Assembly: GCA_004295015.1 (NCBI GenBank)
Contig: SHNE01000053.1
Coordinates: forward strand, 1 to 64,000
DNA: 64,000 bases
Source: Bacteroidota bacterium
Lineage (GTDB): Bacteria > Bacteroidota > Bacteroidia > AKYH767-A > 2013-40CM-41-45
Direction of reading: 5' to 3'
Shown here: piece by piece, positions 8,408-18,478 of the stretch
How the letters are laid out: each line of letters opens with the position of its first letter
Numbering within the stretch: position 1 is the stretch's first letter
The notes under the pieces: generated by a model
The model's database searches: none
Seen by the model: only the letters and a program-made list of their open reading frames with translations
What the model was told of the DNA's origin: nothing
Program-made: the position numbers and the translations under genes

Positions 8408-9493
8408 ATGTCAATTAATCTGGAGAAAAGAATATCTGCTCTCAGCCGCCTGGGGGAAGCCTTAAAAGTTGCCGCTGAAGTGCTTGAAAGAGGGGAACTT
8501 GGCTTCTCTGAAAGTGAATCTGCCGTCATCGACGTTCAGAGACAAAGTACAGTGATGAATCCATGGTTCAGCAAGGAAAATATTGTTTTTTCATTTCAGG
8601 CCTGGAGCAAGCTTTTAACCCGAGATAAGCTGGAAATGTGGATTTCTGTATATGATAAGAAAAAGCTTGAGATCGGCGGATCGAAACAAGTTGCAGTTAT
8701 CAATGCGGGTAATATTCCATTGGTTGGCTTCCATGATTTTTTGACAATCCTATTATCCGGAAATAGTTATGTAGCAAAAAATGCTTCTGATGATAAATTA
8801 CTTTTGCCCTATGTTGCGTCATTACTGATTTCAATCGAACCGGAATTTATAAGTTATATCACATTCACCGAAAGATTGAAAGAGTTTGATGCTGTTATTG
8901 CTACAGGAAGCAATAATTCCTCCCGTTATTTCAATTATTACTTTGGAAAGTATCCACACATCATTCGTAACAATAGAAATGGGGTGGCAGTTCTAGATGG
9001 ATCAGAGAGCGAGGCATTTTTTAAGTCTCTGGCAGACGACATCTTCATTTATTTTGGTTTAGGCTGCAGGAATGTTTCCAAGTTATTCGTACCTGTGGGA
9101 TATAATTTTGATTTGTTTTTTCGTTCAGTGTACGACCGAAACCTCGTCATGCAGCATAATAAATACATGAATAATTTTGAGCACCACAATGCCATATTGC
9201 TTCTCAAACAAATTCCTTTTCTGCAAAATGGATTTTTAATTCTACTGGAGAATCCGGCAATTCCATCTCCTGTGGCTGTATTGAATTACGAATATTATTC
9301 TGATGAAGGGCAATTATTTAATACATTGATCGAACAAAAGGAGAATATTCAATGTATCGTAAGTTCGAACGAAAAAATTCAGGCAACAGATAAATTGAAA
9401 TCGATTGTAATTAAAGAAGGAAAAACCCAGGAGCCGGGGCTTGCAAATTATGCTGATGGTATTGATACCATGGAGTTTTTATTAAGTCTATGA
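8408..9493 (+). CDS. LuxC-like acyl-CoA reductase
   Basis: The 361-residue protein resembles the LuxC/acyl-CoA reductase branch of the aldehyde dehydrogenase superfamily as found in Bacteroidota. VINAGNIPLVGFHD (98-110) lies in the cofactor-binding half. FGLGCRNVSKLFVP supplies the expected catalytic Cys220, which would form an acyl thioester. Members reduce acyl-CoA to the aldehyde with NADPH; the physiological substrate in this phylum is not known. There is no LuxA/LuxB here, so bioluminescence is not implied. Divergence from the ferredoxin gene is an arrangement I know from other Bacteroidota. Confidence 0.85.
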   Translation: MSINLEKRISALSRLGEALKVAAEVLERGELGFSESESAVIDVQRQSTVMNPWFSKENIVFSFQAWSKLLTRDKLEMWISVYDKKKLEIGGSKQVAVINAGNIPLVGFHDFLTILLSGNSYVAKNASDDKLLLPYVASLLISIEPEFISYITFTERLKEFDAVIATGSNNSSRYFNYYFGKYPHIIRNNRNGVAVLDGSESEAFFKSLADDIFIYFGLGCRNVSKLFVPVGYNFDLFFRSVYDRNLVMQHNKYMNNFEHHNAILLLKQIPFLQNGFLILLENPAIPSPVAVLNYEYYSDEGQLFNTLIEQKENIQCIVSSNEKIQATDKLKSIVIKEGKTQEPGLANYADGIDTMEFLLSL

Positions 9494-9536
9494 AGAAATC
9501 AGGTTCAACCAAAATTTGAGTTCTCAGGTCCGGTTT

Positions 9537-10694
9537 TTACTTGTTCTTCACAAGATTGAATAAACGTCCCCATCTTATTTTGTTCAGGAAGGTTCCTTGC
9601 GAATCCCAGCTCATCCAGATAAATACAGCCTTGCCTACGACGTGATCCTCGGGGACAAATCCCCAGAATCTGGAGTCAGCTGAATTGTGCCGGTTGTCAC
9701 CCATCATAAAATAATAATCCATTTTGAAAGTATAAGAATCAATCTCTTTTCCATTGACTAAAATTTTTCCGTCGCGTTCTTCGAGATTGTTTTGTTCATA
9801 TTCTCCAATTACTTTTCGGTACAAAGCAATGTTGTCTGCAGTGATTTTGATAGAGGCTCCCTTCTTTGGTATCCATAGTGGTCCAAAGTTGTCGACATTC
9901 CAGTTGTATCGGGAGTTGAATGGGAAAATAAATTCCTGATAAGCTCCCATCGGAACAGAATTTTCTTCAACGTTTTTCACATTTGAAAATGATCTGAGAT
10001 CCTGGGCTGCAGCTTTAGTGAGATTAAAATTGTATTCAAGAGGGGAGATCATCTCACCGTCACGTAATCCGACCCGCTGGATGGCCTGCTCACTAAATCC
10101 TGTGCCATCGGTAACCACGTGGTAAGAAGTTTGTGAATTTACAGGACCGGCTATTTTCACACCATCAATGTAAACCTCGCGTGCACGCACTTCAATTGTA
10201 TCGCCAGCCACACCAACACATCGCTTGATATAATTTTCTTTCTTATCTACCGGACGTCCTTCATTTTCTGCGGGCCAGTTAAAGACAACACAATCACCCT
10301 TTTTTACTTCACCAAATCCAGGTAAGCGATGGTATCCGATTTTTATCCATTCGAGGTATGATTTTCCTCCTACAATAGGTAGGGTATGATGAGCAAATGG
10401 AAATGAAAGCGGTGTGTTAGGAATTCTTGCTCCATAGGATACTTTGGATACAAATAAGAAGTCCCCAACAAGAAGGGACTTTTCCATAGAAGGTGTAGGA
10501 ATAGTATATGCTTCGATAAAAAAAGTTCTGATGATAGTAGCTGCTATAACAGCAAAGATTATAGCGTCAATCCATTCTCTGGTAGCAGATTTTCGCTGAC
10601 CCGGTTTAGTTTTGAGGAGGAACCAGACACCTAGAGTAAATATTCCAAATATGATATCCTTAATCAAGTCCCAGTTTATTCTGAATTTTGCCAT
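9537..10694 (-). CDS. lepB: Signal peptidase I
   Basis: I start at the ATG at 10694 (385 residues); the longer frame begins at TTG 10736 and adds 14 unlikely residues. A cytoplasmic N-terminus is followed by a membrane helix, then YTIPTPSMEKSL with the nucleophile Ser69, KKENYIKRCVGVAGD with the general base Lys157, and the C-terminal MGDNRHNSADSR box. Together these are the S26 family signature of Ser/Lys leader peptidases, which cut Sec signal peptides at the outer face of the inner membrane. The insert between the Lys box and the MGDNR box makes it longer than the E. coli enzyme, as is usual in Bacteroidota. It is the last gene of the parA-parB-DUF5683-dapB cluster, 87 bp after dapB. Confidence 0.95.
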   Translation of the reverse strand: MAKFRINWDLIKDIIFGIFTLGVWFLLKTKPGQRKSATREWIDAIIFAVIAATIIRTFFIEAYTIPTPSMEKSLLVGDFLFVSKVSYGARIPNTPLSFPFAHHTLPIVGGKSYLEWIKIGYHRLPGFGEVKKGDCVVFNWPAENEGRPVDKKENYIKRCVGVAGDTIEVRAREVYIDGVKIAGPVNSQTSYHVVTDGTGFSEQAIQRVGLRDGEMISPLEYNFNLTKAAAQDLRSFSNVKNVEENSVPMGAYQEFIFPFNSRYNWNVDNFGPLWIPKKGASIKITADNIALYRKVIGEYEQNNLEERDGKILVNGKEIDSYTFKMDYYFMMGDNRHNSADSRFWGFVPEDHVVGKAVFIWMSWDSQGTFLNKIRWGRLFNLVKNK

Positions 10695-10781
10695 ATTATT
10701 TTGCTTGCATGTTATTGTTCGGTGTTCGGGTACCAAGGTACGCTGCCGATGAGAAATTATTGGTTAATGATGAGTTAATTT

Positions 10782-11534
10782 TCAACTGTTCAAACTTAAT
10801 AAATCCTGCATTCCGAAACAGCCTTTCCTTCCCTGAAGCCATATTGCTGCTGTTAGTGCGCCTTTTGCGAAACCCAGTCGATTGAATGCTTTGTGTATAA
10901 TTTCAATTTCATCTTCATCTGAAAAATATTTTACTATATGTGTTCCTGCTACATCGTCTGCACGGGAGGAAAAGATTGGTATTTCACTTGCTGTGTCTGT
11001 CCCTTGAGAACTTACACTTTCTTCACCGGAATAATTTGTCCATGTCTTGAGACGGGCCACCCGTTCAATGATTTGTTGGGCAAGTGTAATTGCGGTTCCA
11101 CTGGGCGAGTCCAGTTTTTGAAGGTGGTGTGTTTCGTGAATGAGCACTTCATCATAACCTTCATGAGTGTCCATCAATGTTGCAAGGAGTTTATTAATTT
11201 CAAAAAAGACATTTACACCAATGCTGTAATTGGATGCATAGAAGAAGCTGTGGCCTTCGTCATTCACTCTTTTTGTTATTTCCGGCATGTTTTGCAGCCA
11301 ACCGGTGGTTCCACATACTACCGGCACATTTGCATCAAAACATTTAAATATATTTTCAAGGGCACTTTCAGGCTGAGAAAATTCAATAGCCACTTCAGCG
11401 GATTGCAAAAGGTCAGGGGCCCAGTTATCATGTGTTGATTTATCAATTCGGGCAACAATTTCATGTCCATCTTTTAGGGCGATTTGTTCAATGGTTTTCC
11501 CCATTTTTCCATAACCTATCAATGCGATTTTCAT
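10782..11534 (-). CDS. dapB: 4-hydroxy-tetrahydrodipicolinate reductase
   Basis: The 250-residue protein starts with the dinucleotide-binding IGYGKMGKTIE and contains the DapB catalytic block HETHHLQKLDSPSGTA, in which His136/His137 and Lys140 are the active-site residues and SPSGTA binds substrate. It reduces hydroxy-tetrahydrodipicolinate with NAD(P)H in the diaminopimelate/lysine route that feeds peptidoglycan. It follows the DUF5683 gene by 8 bp and precedes lepB, an order conserved in the phylum. Confidence 0.95.
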   Translation of the reverse strand: MKIALIGYGKMGKTIEQIALKDGHEIVARIDKSTHDNWAPDLLQSAEVAIEFSQPESALENIFKCFDANVPVVCGTTGWLQNMPEITKRVNDEGHSFFYASNYSIGVNVFFEINKLLATLMDTHEGYDEVLIHETHHLQKLDSPSGTAITLAQQIIERVARLKTWTNYSGEESVSSQGTDTASEIPIFSSRADDVAGTHIVKYFSDEDEIEIIHKAFNRLGFAKGALTAAIWLQGRKGCFGMQDLLSLNS

Positions 11535-11542
11535 GGATACAA

Positions 11543-12109
11543 TTATTTAAGTGTAAAGGTGAATCGAAGACCGGCTACGGGCATTCCCTGATGAACTTGT
11601 CCGACAAAGGGATCAGTTCGGAGGCTTAAGTCTTCACTGATGTCGAAGTTTCTTAGCTGGGCATCAACGTATGCATCAATAATGTTGAGGGAGTAAAGTA
11701 CTGCAGTAAGGATATAACTCAGATCACGGTTTCGGCGATAATAATCTTTCCGCACCTTTATATCATCGGCGGTAAAATTAGGGAATGCATCAACTGTCAG
11801 GGAGTCATTATCATTTCTGTAAAGAAAGGCAGTCTTATAATCCCGGTAATTTTTATTATTGAAATCAATAAAATAAACCAGGGCAGCAAAGCCTCCATAA
11901 ATAATCGGAACTTTCCAGTACTTATGGTTGCTTACTTGTCCCAGTCCGGGTAAGATGGCAGATTGAAGGGCTATTCGGTTTGCCTGTTTTTTTTGAGCCA
12001 AAGCGGATGAATCAGGTTCATCTGCAGCAATACAGCTAATTGTCTTAAAAAGTGAAAGTAATACGAAGAGAACAGAGAACCTTAAGGAAGAACTTGATTT
12101 ACTCTGCAT
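11543..12109 (-). CDS. DUF5683 domain protein
   Basis: This 188-residue protein has an N-terminal signal or anchor (about residues 8-28) and then the DUF5683 core: ILPGLGQVSNHKYWKVPIIY followed by a hydrophobic helix near residues 70-85. A soluble section with RNRDLS follows. The glycine-proline turn before two short hydrophobic helices is what I recognise as DUF5683, a probable envelope protein of unknown function. Its fixed place between parB and dapB in Bacteroidota argues for a housekeeping envelope role, but none is shown. Confidence 0.83.
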   Translation of the reverse strand: MQSKSSSSLRFSVLFVLLSLFKTISCIAADEPDSSALAQKKQANRIALQSAILPGLGQVSNHKYWKVPIIYGGFAALVYFIDFNNKNYRDYKTAFLYRNDNDSLTVDAFPNFTADDIKVRKDYYRRNRDLSYILTAVLYSLNIIDAYVDAQLRNFDISEDLSLRTDPFVGQVHQGMPVAGLRFTFTLK

Positions 12110-12158
12110 GGCGAAGAATTGAATTCGAAGAATCTGATTATTGAATTTCTAATCTTAC

Positions 12159-13058
12159 TTAGTAATTTAAGAGATCCAGAATTCTATTCAGATCAGCATC
12201 ATTCTCAAATGGAATGGTGATTTTACCTTTTCCATTATCTGTCCTTTGAAGATTTACTTTTGTCTCAAAGTGACTGCTAAGTATATTTTGAATTTTATTG
12301 AACTCAAAGGAAAGTTCTTTTTTACTTCCACTTTTCTTATTCTGGTTGCCGGATTTCTTTCCATAAAGCTTGGCGCGGTTTTCTACATCACGAACGTTCA
12401 AGCCCTGCTCCATAATCTCTCTGAACAGGTGAATTTGTCCTGCCGGGTCTTCTATTCCCAGAATTGCACGGGCATGACCCATACTGAGCTTATCTTCTTT
12501 AATTGCAGCCTGAATTACAGGTGGAAGTTTGAGCAGTCGAATAAAGTTACTTACAGAGCTTCGGCTTTTGCCAACTCTTTCACTCATTTCTTCCTGAGTG
12601 AGGTTGCATTCATCGATCAATCTTTTGTAGCTGAGGGCAACTTCAAGCGCATTAAGATCACGCCTCTGGATATTTTCGACCAGTGCCATTTCAAGCATTC
12701 CCTGATCATTAGCTATTCTGATATAGGCAGGAATCGTTTTCAACCCTGCCATTTGAGAAGCCCTGAATCGACGCTCTCCGGAAATAATCTGATATTTATC
12801 ATAACCCATTTTCCTCACGGTAATGGGTTGAATAATTCCTTGTGTTTGAATGGAAGCAGCCAATTCAGCTAAGGCCTCCGCCTCAAACTCTGTCCTGGGC
12901 TGAAATGGATTTGTTTCTATTTGTTCAAGTGAGATCAGGGCTACCGATCCAACCAATGCGTCCTTTGTTTCGGGATTGGTGTGATGGGTAACATCCGTAT
13001 CCGCATTCTCCAGTAATGCACTAAGGCCTCTGCCCAGTACGCTTTTCTTATTGCTCAT
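12159..13058 (-). CDS. parB: Chromosome partitioning protein ParB
   Basis: The 299-residue protein has the ParB order: a leader with GRGLSALL, a nuclease-like CTP-binding domain with NPFQPR and GERRFRAS boxes, a central helix-turn-helix (LTQEEMSERVGKSRSSVSNF), and a C-terminal dimerisation segment after a basic linker (near residues 225-240). ParB binds parS and loads as a CTP-gated clamp around which the ParA-driven segregation machinery works. It overlaps parA by 11 bp. No clear parS site was found in the window. Confidence 0.95.
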   Translation of the reverse strand: MSNKKSVLGRGLSALLENADTDVTHHTNPETKDALVGSVALISLEQIETNPFQPRTEFEAEALAELAASIQTQGIIQPITVRKMGYDKYQIISGERRFRASQMAGLKTIPAYIRIANDQGMLEMALVENIQRRDLNALEVALSYKRLIDECNLTQEEMSERVGKSRSSVSNFIRLLKLPPVIQAAIKEDKLSMGHARAILGIEDPAGQIHLFREIMEQGLNVRDVENRAKLYGKKSGNQNKKSGSKKELSFEFNKIQNILSSHFETKVNLQRTDNGKGKITIPFENDADLNRILDLLNY

Positions 13059-13863
13059 CGGTTACGGGGATTTTTTTATCTGCTTCTTTAATTTTTGTGA
13101 GGTTGTTCTTCTGAAGTATTTCGCGCGCAAGGTTCAGGTAATTGATAGAACCTTTGCTGCTTGCATCATGCATGATAATCGTCTGGCCAAAGCTCGGTGC
13201 TTCACCAAGTTTTGTGTTTCGTTGGATGATAGTGTCAAAGACCATTTGTTGGAAATGCGTCTTAACTTCTTCAACAACCTGGTTAGATAAACGCAGGCGG
13301 GAATCATACATCGTCAGTAGTATTCCTTCTATTTCGAGTTCAGGATTCAAACGGCTTTGAACAATTTTAATTGTGTTCAATAGCTTTCCTAAACCTTCAA
13401 GGGCAAAGTATTCGCATTGTACGGGAATAATCACGGAGTCAGCAGCAGTCAGGGCATTGATCGTAACAAGCCCCAGTGAAGGTGAACAGTCGATGATGAT
13501 AAAGTCATAGTCATCTTTGATTTTCTCTAAGACTTCTTTCATTTTCCTTTCCCTGTTGGGAAGATGAATCATTTCAATTTCGGCTCCGACAAGGTCGATG
13601 TGAGAGGGGAGGAGAAACAAATTTGGAGTTTCCGTCTTCATCACAATGTCCTTGGGATTTGCTTCATTGATGATGCATTCGTAAATGCTTGTTTTGATAT
13701 TCCTTGGATCATAGCCTACGCCTGAAGTCGCGTTAGCCTGAGGATCACTGTCGATCAGCAGAGTTTTATACTCGAGGACGGCCAGACTGGCGGCTAAATT
13801 CATAGCCGTTGTGGTTTTCCCTACTCCGCCTTTTTGATTTGCAATGGCGATGATTTTTCCCAT
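13048..13863 (-). CDS. parA: Chromosome partitioning ATPase ParA (Soj)
   Basis: The 271-residue protein is a deviant-Walker ATPase: NQKGGVGKTTTAMNLA (9-24) has the signature lysine at position 11, DSDPQANAT is the switch I/A' motif, and FIIIDCSPSLG is Walker B. Length and lack of an N-terminal HTH place it with chromosomal Soj rather than plasmid ParA. It forms a DNA-bound gradient that ParB-parS complexes follow. First gene of the cluster that runs through parB, DUF5683, dapB and lepB. Confidence 0.95.
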   Translation of the reverse strand: MGKIIAIANQKGGVGKTTTAMNLAASLAVLEYKTLLIDSDPQANATSGVGYDPRNIKTSIYECIINEANPKDIVMKTETPNLFLLPSHIDLVGAEIEMIHLPNRERKMKEVLEKIKDDYDFIIIDCSPSLGLVTINALTAADSVIIPVQCEYFALEGLGKLLNTIKIVQSRLNPELEIEGILLTMYDSRLRLSNQVVEEVKTHFQQMVFDTIIQRNTKLGEAPSFGQTIIMHDASSKGSINYLNLAREILQKNNLTKIKEADKKIPVTDEQ

Positions 13864-13936
13864 TTCTTCTTTCTGTTAAAGGTGTAATTCTTCTTTTTTG
13901 AGAATACCACCTGGTTTAGAAACGATTTTACGTTTC

Positions 13937-14617
13937 TTATAATTCAATTGTCTCACCTATTTTCATTAAGTGAAGTTCTTTCCCTGCCTGCTCAAACTTT
14001 TGCATCGCCTCTTTATGATCTATTTTAATCGGGTCGAAAGTATCGAAGTGCATTCCAATGATTGTATCACAACGAATAAATTCGGATGCAATTACTGCAT
14101 TGTCGACGCCCATCGTATAATTATTTCCAATTGGGAGAAAAGAGAAATTCATTTTTTTATAGTCTCCAATTAGTTTCATGTCGTAGTGCAGGGCAGTATC
14201 TCCTGCATAATAAAATTTCCCCTCCGGTGCTTCAACTAAAAAACCCATCGGGTTTCCGCCATAAGTACCATCAGGCAAACTGCTTGAGTGAACTGCATTG
14301 ACACATTTCACTTTTCCAAAGTCAAAGATCCAATGTCCACCGATGTTCATGGAATGTGTTTTGATGATCCCTTTATTTTGAACCCACTGATGAATCTCCC
14401 AGTTGCAAATGACCATAGCATTGGTTTGACGAGCAAGGTCTACCAGATCAGCTGTGTGATCTTCATGTCCGTGTGAAACCAAAATGTAATCTGCCTTAAT
14501 GGAAGCAAAGTCAATATGGGCCGCTTTGGGATTTGGGCGGATGAATGGATCAAAAAGAAGTTTTTTGCCATTAACTTCGATTAGGAAGCAAGAATGGCCA
14601 TAATAGGTTATTAACAT
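13937..14617 (-). CDS. UPF0173 metal-dependent hydrolase (MBL fold)
   Basis: I start at the ATG at 14617 (MLITYYGHSCF), giving 226 residues, the usual UPF0173 length. A longer frame to 14677 would run over a promoter-like site. The metallo-beta-lactamase motif is VSHGHEDHTAD with His49, His51, Asp53 and His54, followed downstream by YAGDTALHYD and a GMHFDTFDPI block, each with metal-ligand candidates. Substrate is not known for the family. It ends 73 bp before the parA start and may be independently transcribed. Confidence 0.88.
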   Translation of the reverse strand: MLITYYGHSCFLIEVNGKKLLFDPFIRPNPKAAHIDFASIKADYILVSHGHEDHTADLVDLARQTNAMVICNWEIHQWVQNKGIIKTHSMNIGGHWIFDFGKVKCVNAVHSSSLPDGTYGGNPMGFLVEAPEGKFYYAGDTALHYDMKLIGDYKKMNFSFLPIGNNYTMGVDNAVIASEFIRCDTIIGMHFDTFDPIKIDHKEAMQKFEQAGKELHLMKIGETIEL

Positions 14618-14927
14618 AGAAATACTTGATGCAAAAATAAGGGTTTTAAGCCAGCAAGCCTCTAAAGTTACCAACATCAGTCAAATAGATGTTGAAAAGC
14701 AGTAGCTTTTTATAACATAGATTTGTTCATTAGTTTTTTGGATGGCTAAGTGCTGGAGTGGTAGTAAAATACAAAAAATACTCCGGACTGGTTCCAAAAA
14801 AAAGGGAGAAATTTTCCCGGCAGAAGAAGGAGATTTCAATCAATCCATTACCGAATATCGGCTATGAATCGAGATGAGCAGGAATTTGCTGATATGGTCT
14901 ATCTGGACTTTTTATGATTAGGGAGCC
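14618..14927. other. Intergenic region before the UPF0173 gene
   Basis: This 310-bp gap holds a TATTTTTG element on the minus strand (14632-14639), 15 bp before the UPF0173 ATG, without a clear -33 partner. The remainder shows only short imperfect repeats (an AAAATAC/AATACTCC run near 14770) and no frame I would call a gene. Confidence 0.35.
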
Positions 14928-15314
14928 TTACTTTCCCAGATCGTCAAAGTTGACATCACTAAAAGGGGATGCAGATGATGGAGTAGAGCTCGGTTCTGAA
15001 GGTGTATCATGACTTTGTCTCGGAGCCCGGTGTTCAAAAGAGCCACCATTTGGGTCTTCCGGTTTCAGCGTTCCAACATGCTGAATAGCCTCCTGCAAGC
15101 CTTCACTGAATTTCTGAAAATCTTCTCGGTATAAAAATATTTTATGCTTTTCGAAGAATGCTGTTCCGTCATCTCCGATCCTTTTTTTACTCTCGGTGAT
15201 TGTCAGATAAAAATCGTTCGCTTTCGTGCTCTTAACATCGAAGAAGTAAGTCCTCTTTCCTGCTCTCACTGCTTTTGAAAATACTTCCTCGCGCTGATGG
15301 CTGTTATCTGACAT
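14928..15314 (-). CDS. DUF3276 (Pur-alpha-like) nucleic-acid-binding protein
   Basis: The protein has 128 residues. The first 80 form a PUR-like repeat: KAVRAGKRTYFFDVKSTK followed by FYLTITESKKR and an acidic-basic helix ending in FQKFSEGLQEAI. The last 45 residues are low-complexity, rich in Pro, Ser and Asp, and probably disordered. Bacteroidota Pur-like proteins of this type bind DNA/RNA in vitro; the cellular role is open. It is monocistronic with a recognisable promoter. Confidence 0.85.
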   Translation of the reverse strand: MSDNSHQREEVFSKAVRAGKRTYFFDVKSTKANDFYLTITESKKRIGDDGTAFFEKHKIFLYREDFQKFSEGLQEAIQHVGTLKPEDPNGGSFEHRAPRQSHDTPSEPSSTPSSASPFSDVNFDDLGK

Positions 15315-15346
15315 AAATTCGGTGGCTTTTTGGTTGAGTTATGCAA

Positions 15347-15376
15347 CAAAAATAGAAAATAAATCAGAAGTGCAAA
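15347..15376 (-). promoter_or_regulatory. Promoter of the DUF3276 gene
   Basis: On the minus strand TTTG (15376-15373), an 18-bp spacer and TATTTTTG (15354-15347) match the phylum consensus; predicted start of transcription is near 15340, some 26 bases before the ATG. Confidence 0.5.
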
Positions 15377-15408
15377 TTCCAATACTGTATTTTGAATACT
15401 TGATAATC

Positions 15409-15427
15409 AAGGCTTAAGCTAAGCCTT
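15409..15427. repeat. Short perfect hairpin downstream of uvrA
   Basis: AAGGCTTA (15409-15416), AGC, TAAGCCTT (15420-15427) forms an 8-bp stem with a 3-base loop 75 bp beyond the uvrA stop. A further AAGCCTT copy lies at about 15438. No U-tract follows, so terminator function is doubtful. Confidence 0.35.
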
Positions 15428-15502
15428 CATCATGTATAAGCCTTGCAGGCCTGATTCATGATAAAAATTCAGCTTGCATTATTGAATGAATGGAGATGAT
15501 TT

Positions 15503-18463
15503 TCAGCTTTGAAACTCCAGTTTTTCCTTAAGAAAAGAGGCCGTGTAAGAAGCCTCACAGTTCACCAAATCATCAGGTGTTCCTTCAAAAACAATAGTTC
15601 CTCCACGGCTCCCACCCTCGGGTCCGATATCAATTACCCAATCGGCACATTTGATTACATCAGGATTGTGTTCTATCACCAAAATACTGTTGCCTTGGTC
15701 AATAAGCATATCAAATGCTTTTAGGAGTTTTCGAATATCCTGAAAGTGCAGACCTGTTGTTGGTTCATCGAAAATAAAATAGGTATGATCATGTTGTGAA
15801 CCTTTTCCGAGGAAAGAAGCCAGCTTTACTCTTTGCGCCTCACCGCCGGAAAGGGTGCTTGATGATTGTCCCAGCTTAACATAACCCAAGCCTACATCCG
15901 AAAGGGGTTTAAGTTTGGCCGCAATTTTATTGTCATGACCGGAAGATTTGGATGGATTGCTGAAAAACTCTATGGCTTCTTCAACGGTAAGATCCAGAAT
16001 GTCCGCAATGTTTTTTCCTTTGTACTCCACGTCAAGAATTTCGGCACGGAATCTTTTCCCATTACAGTTTTCACATACAAGATGGATATCTGCCATGAAT
16101 TGCATTTCAATTCTTACTTCCCCTTCTCCCTCGCAAACTTCACATCGACCTCCTTCCACATTGAATGAAAAATGTGAAGGTTTGTATTTTCTACCTCTTG
16201 ACATAGGTAAATCTGAATACAAGGCTCTTACTTCATCGTAAGCCTTTACATAGGTTACAGGGTTTGATCGCGAGGACTTTCCAATTGGATTCTGGTCAAC
16301 AAATTCTACTGCTGTTATTTTGTTATAATCTCCACCTAATTTATCGAAAGAGCCACTTTGTTCTCCGAAGCCTCCATGGATTTTTTTTAGTGCCGGGTAA
16401 AGAACTTTTTTAACTAGGGAAGTTTTTCCGCTACCGCTGACGCCGGTAACCACATTCAGAATCCCGAGAGGAAAACGAACGCTAATATTTTTTAGGTTAT
16501 TCTCACGGGCACCTTCAATGCTAATAAAACTTTTTGATTTTCTTCTGCTTTCAGGAAGTGCAATTTTTTCCCTTCCACTAAGAAATTTCCCGGTGAGACT
16601 CTTTTTATCTTTTAATATTTCATTAAAATCACCCTGGAATACCAGTTCACCACCATTGCGACCTGCTTCCGGACCAATATCGATCAACTGATCTGCGGCT
16701 TGCATGATTTCCTCATCGTGTTCTACGACAATTAGTGTATTTCCGGCATCACGTAATGATTTCAACACCCCAATTAATCTATGCGTATCTCTTGGATGCA
16801 ATCCAATGCTTGGCTCGTCGAGGATATACATGGATCCTACCAAACTACTTCCCAGTGATGTTGCCAGATTGATGCGTTGTGATTCACCTCCAGACAAGGT
16901 ATTTGACAGGCGATTCAGGCTTAAATATCCAAGACCAACGTTTGATAAAAAGTTAAGTCGGTTTTTTATTTCCAGTAAAACTCTTTTAGCAACCTGCTCT
17001 TCAAACTTGTTAAGTTTTAGTGATTCAAAGAAAACTAAATTTTCTTCTACAGGCTGAAGTACAATTTCTGTAATAGATTTTCCGGCTATCTTGACATAAT
17101 TCGCATCACTTCGTAAACGTGTTCCCTGACAATCAGGACAGGTCGTACGCCCTCTGTACCGTGATAACATTACACGATATTGAATCTTGTAGGCCTGAGC
17201 TTCGACCCATTTGAAAAAGTCGTTCAGTCCTTCGAAATATTCATTTCCTTTCCAAAGGAGGTTGCGCTCTTCAATGGTTAGGTTGTAGATAGGTCTGTGA
17301 ATCGGGAAATCGAATTTATACGAGGTCTTTATTAACTTTTCATTCCATTCTTTCATTTTATCTCCTCTCCAACAAACGATGGCTCCGTCATATACAGAGA
17401 GGCTTTTATCAGGAATTACCAGATCCTCATCAATGCCAATAATGGATCCGAATCCTTCACAACGTTTGCATGCACCATAGGGATTGTTAAAACTGAATAA
17501 CTGTGTGCTGGGTTCTTCAAAACTTATTCCATCGAGTTCAAACTTTGTCGAAAAGTTGATTTGATCAGATTTTTTTTCTTCAAGAAAAATTTCAGCCGTG
17601 CAATCACCATGTCCTTCAAAGAAGGCCGTCTGCAGGGAATCAGCAATTCTCGAATTATTAGCCTCGTCATCCTTGATAATGGAAAAGCGATCAATAATAA
17701 CTTTTATAAGATTCTGAGCTTTCGTTTCATTACCTGTGTCCTCTTCTGCGACTTGATCTTCCGCCTTCTTTTTCTTTTTGCCGGCCTTATCAGGTTTGGA
17801 ATGTAATCCAAGTGATTCTGCAAGTTGTTTTAGGAAGCTTGATTCACCTTTTTCCAGGAGCTCTTCGACTTTATAAACGGTATCAGATATAATTACACGG
17901 ACAAATCCTTTTTGGAGGAGAACGTTTAATTCTTCAACAATGGTTCTACCGGCATGTAAAAACAAAGGAGAGGATAATACTACTTTGGTTCCTTCCGGAT
18001 ATGCAAGTAAGGAATTCATGACATCTTCGACGCTATGTCTTTTTACTTCCTTACCGGATATTGGTGAAATTGTTTTACCTATTCGTGCAAACAGTAATTT
18101 AAGGTAATCGTAAATTTCCGTAGAGGTACCGACGGTTGAACGCGGATTTCTTGTGTTAACTTTTTGTTCGATTGCAACAGCAGGGGAGATACCTTTTATG
18201 TAATCTACATCAGGTTTATCCATTCGGCCGATAAATTGTCTTGCATAGGAGCTTAGGCTTTCTACATATCTTCTTTGGCCTTCGGCATATAAAGTGTCGA
18301 AGGCCAGCGAAGACTTTCCTGAACCTGATAGCCCCGTAATCACAACGAATAAATTCCGGGGAATGGCGACGTTGATATTTTTCAGGTTGTGAACCCTGGC
18401 CCCTTTAATAATAATAAATTCTCTGGGATCTAATTGATCAAAGGGTATTGATGAGGATGACAT
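15503..18463 (-). CDS. uvrA: Excinuclease ABC subunit A
   Basis: I start at ATG 18463 (986 residues); the frame extends to a TTG at 18481. UvrA has two ABC ATPase halves and both are complete. The first has [20 protein letters not shown], a C-x2-C...C-x2-C zinc module (CKRC and CPDC) and LSGGESQR. The second has [11 protein letters not shown], zinc cysteines in [10 protein letters not shown] and CENCNGKRF, and LSGGEAQR. UvrA finds bulky DNA lesions with UvrB. At about residues 225-250 there is a Lys/Glu-rich insert ([10 protein letters not shown]...) that accounts for much of the extra length over E. coli UvrA. Confidence 0.97.
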   Translation of the reverse strand: MSSSSIPFDQLDPREFIIIKGARVHNLKNINVAIPRNLFVVITGLSGSGKSSLAFDTLYAEGQRRYVESLSSYARQFIGRMDKPDVDYIKGISPAVAIEQKVNTRNPRSTVGTSTEIYDYLKLLFARIGKTISPISGKEVKRHSVEDVMNSLLAYPEGTKVVLSSPLFLHAGRTIVEELNVLLQKGFVRVIISDTVYKVEELLEKGESSFLKQLAESLGLHSKPDKAGKKKKKAEDQVAEEDTGNETKAQNLIKVIIDRFSIIKDDEANNSRIADSLQTAFFEGHGDCTAEIFLEEKKSDQINFSTKFELDGISFEEPSTQLFSFNNPYGACKRCEGFGSIIGIDEDLVIPDKSLSVYDGAIVCWRGDKMKEWNEKLIKTSYKFDFPIHRPIYNLTIEERNLLWKGNEYFEGLNDFFKWVEAQAYKIQYRVMLSRYRGRTTCPDCQGTRLRSDANYVKIAGKSITEIVLQPVEENLVFFESLKLNKFEEQVAKRVLLEIKNRLNFLSNVGLGYLSLNRLSNTLSGGESQRINLATSLGSSLVGSMYILDEPSIGLHPRDTHRLIGVLKSLRDAGNTLIVVEHDEEIMQAADQLIDIGPEAGRNGGELVFQGDFNEILKDKKSLTGKFLSGREKIALPESRRKSKSFISIEGARENNLKNISVRFPLGILNVVTGVSGSGKTSLVKKVLYPALKKIHGGFGEQSGSFDKLGGDYNKITAVEFVDQNPIGKSSRSNPVTYVKAYDEVRALYSDLPMSRGRKYKPSHFSFNVEGGRCEVCEGEGEVRIEMQFMADIHLVCENCNGKRFRAEILDVEYKGKNIADILDLTVEEAIEFFSNPSKSSGHDNKIAAKLKPLSDVGLGYVKLGQSSSTLSGGEAQRVKLASFLGKGSQHDHTYFIFDEPTTGLHFQDIRKLLKAFDMLIDQGNSILVIEHNPDVIKCADWVIDIGPEGGSRGGTIVFEGTPDDLVNCEASYTASFLKEKLEFQS

Positions 18464-18478
18464 AGATTTTGATATTTG

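Noticed and set aside
8408-9493. LuxC-like reductase taken as a bioluminescence gene
   Set aside because: No luxA, luxB, luxD or luxE is near; this branch is widespread in non-luminous Bacteroidota.
10121-10135. Palindrome ACCACGTGGT, considered as a parS site because parA/parB lie 2-3 kb away
   Set aside because: It shares only the CACGTG core with parS (TGTTTCACGTGAAACA); the flanks do not match and it lies inside lepB coding sequence.
9494-14617. Replication origin near parA-parB
   Set aside because: No dnaA gene, DnaA-box cluster or AT-rich unwinding region was seen; parAB in Bacteroidota need not lie at oriC.
15409-15427. Hairpin considered as the uvrA terminator
   Set aside because: No U-tract follows on the minus strand; it is listed only as a repeat.
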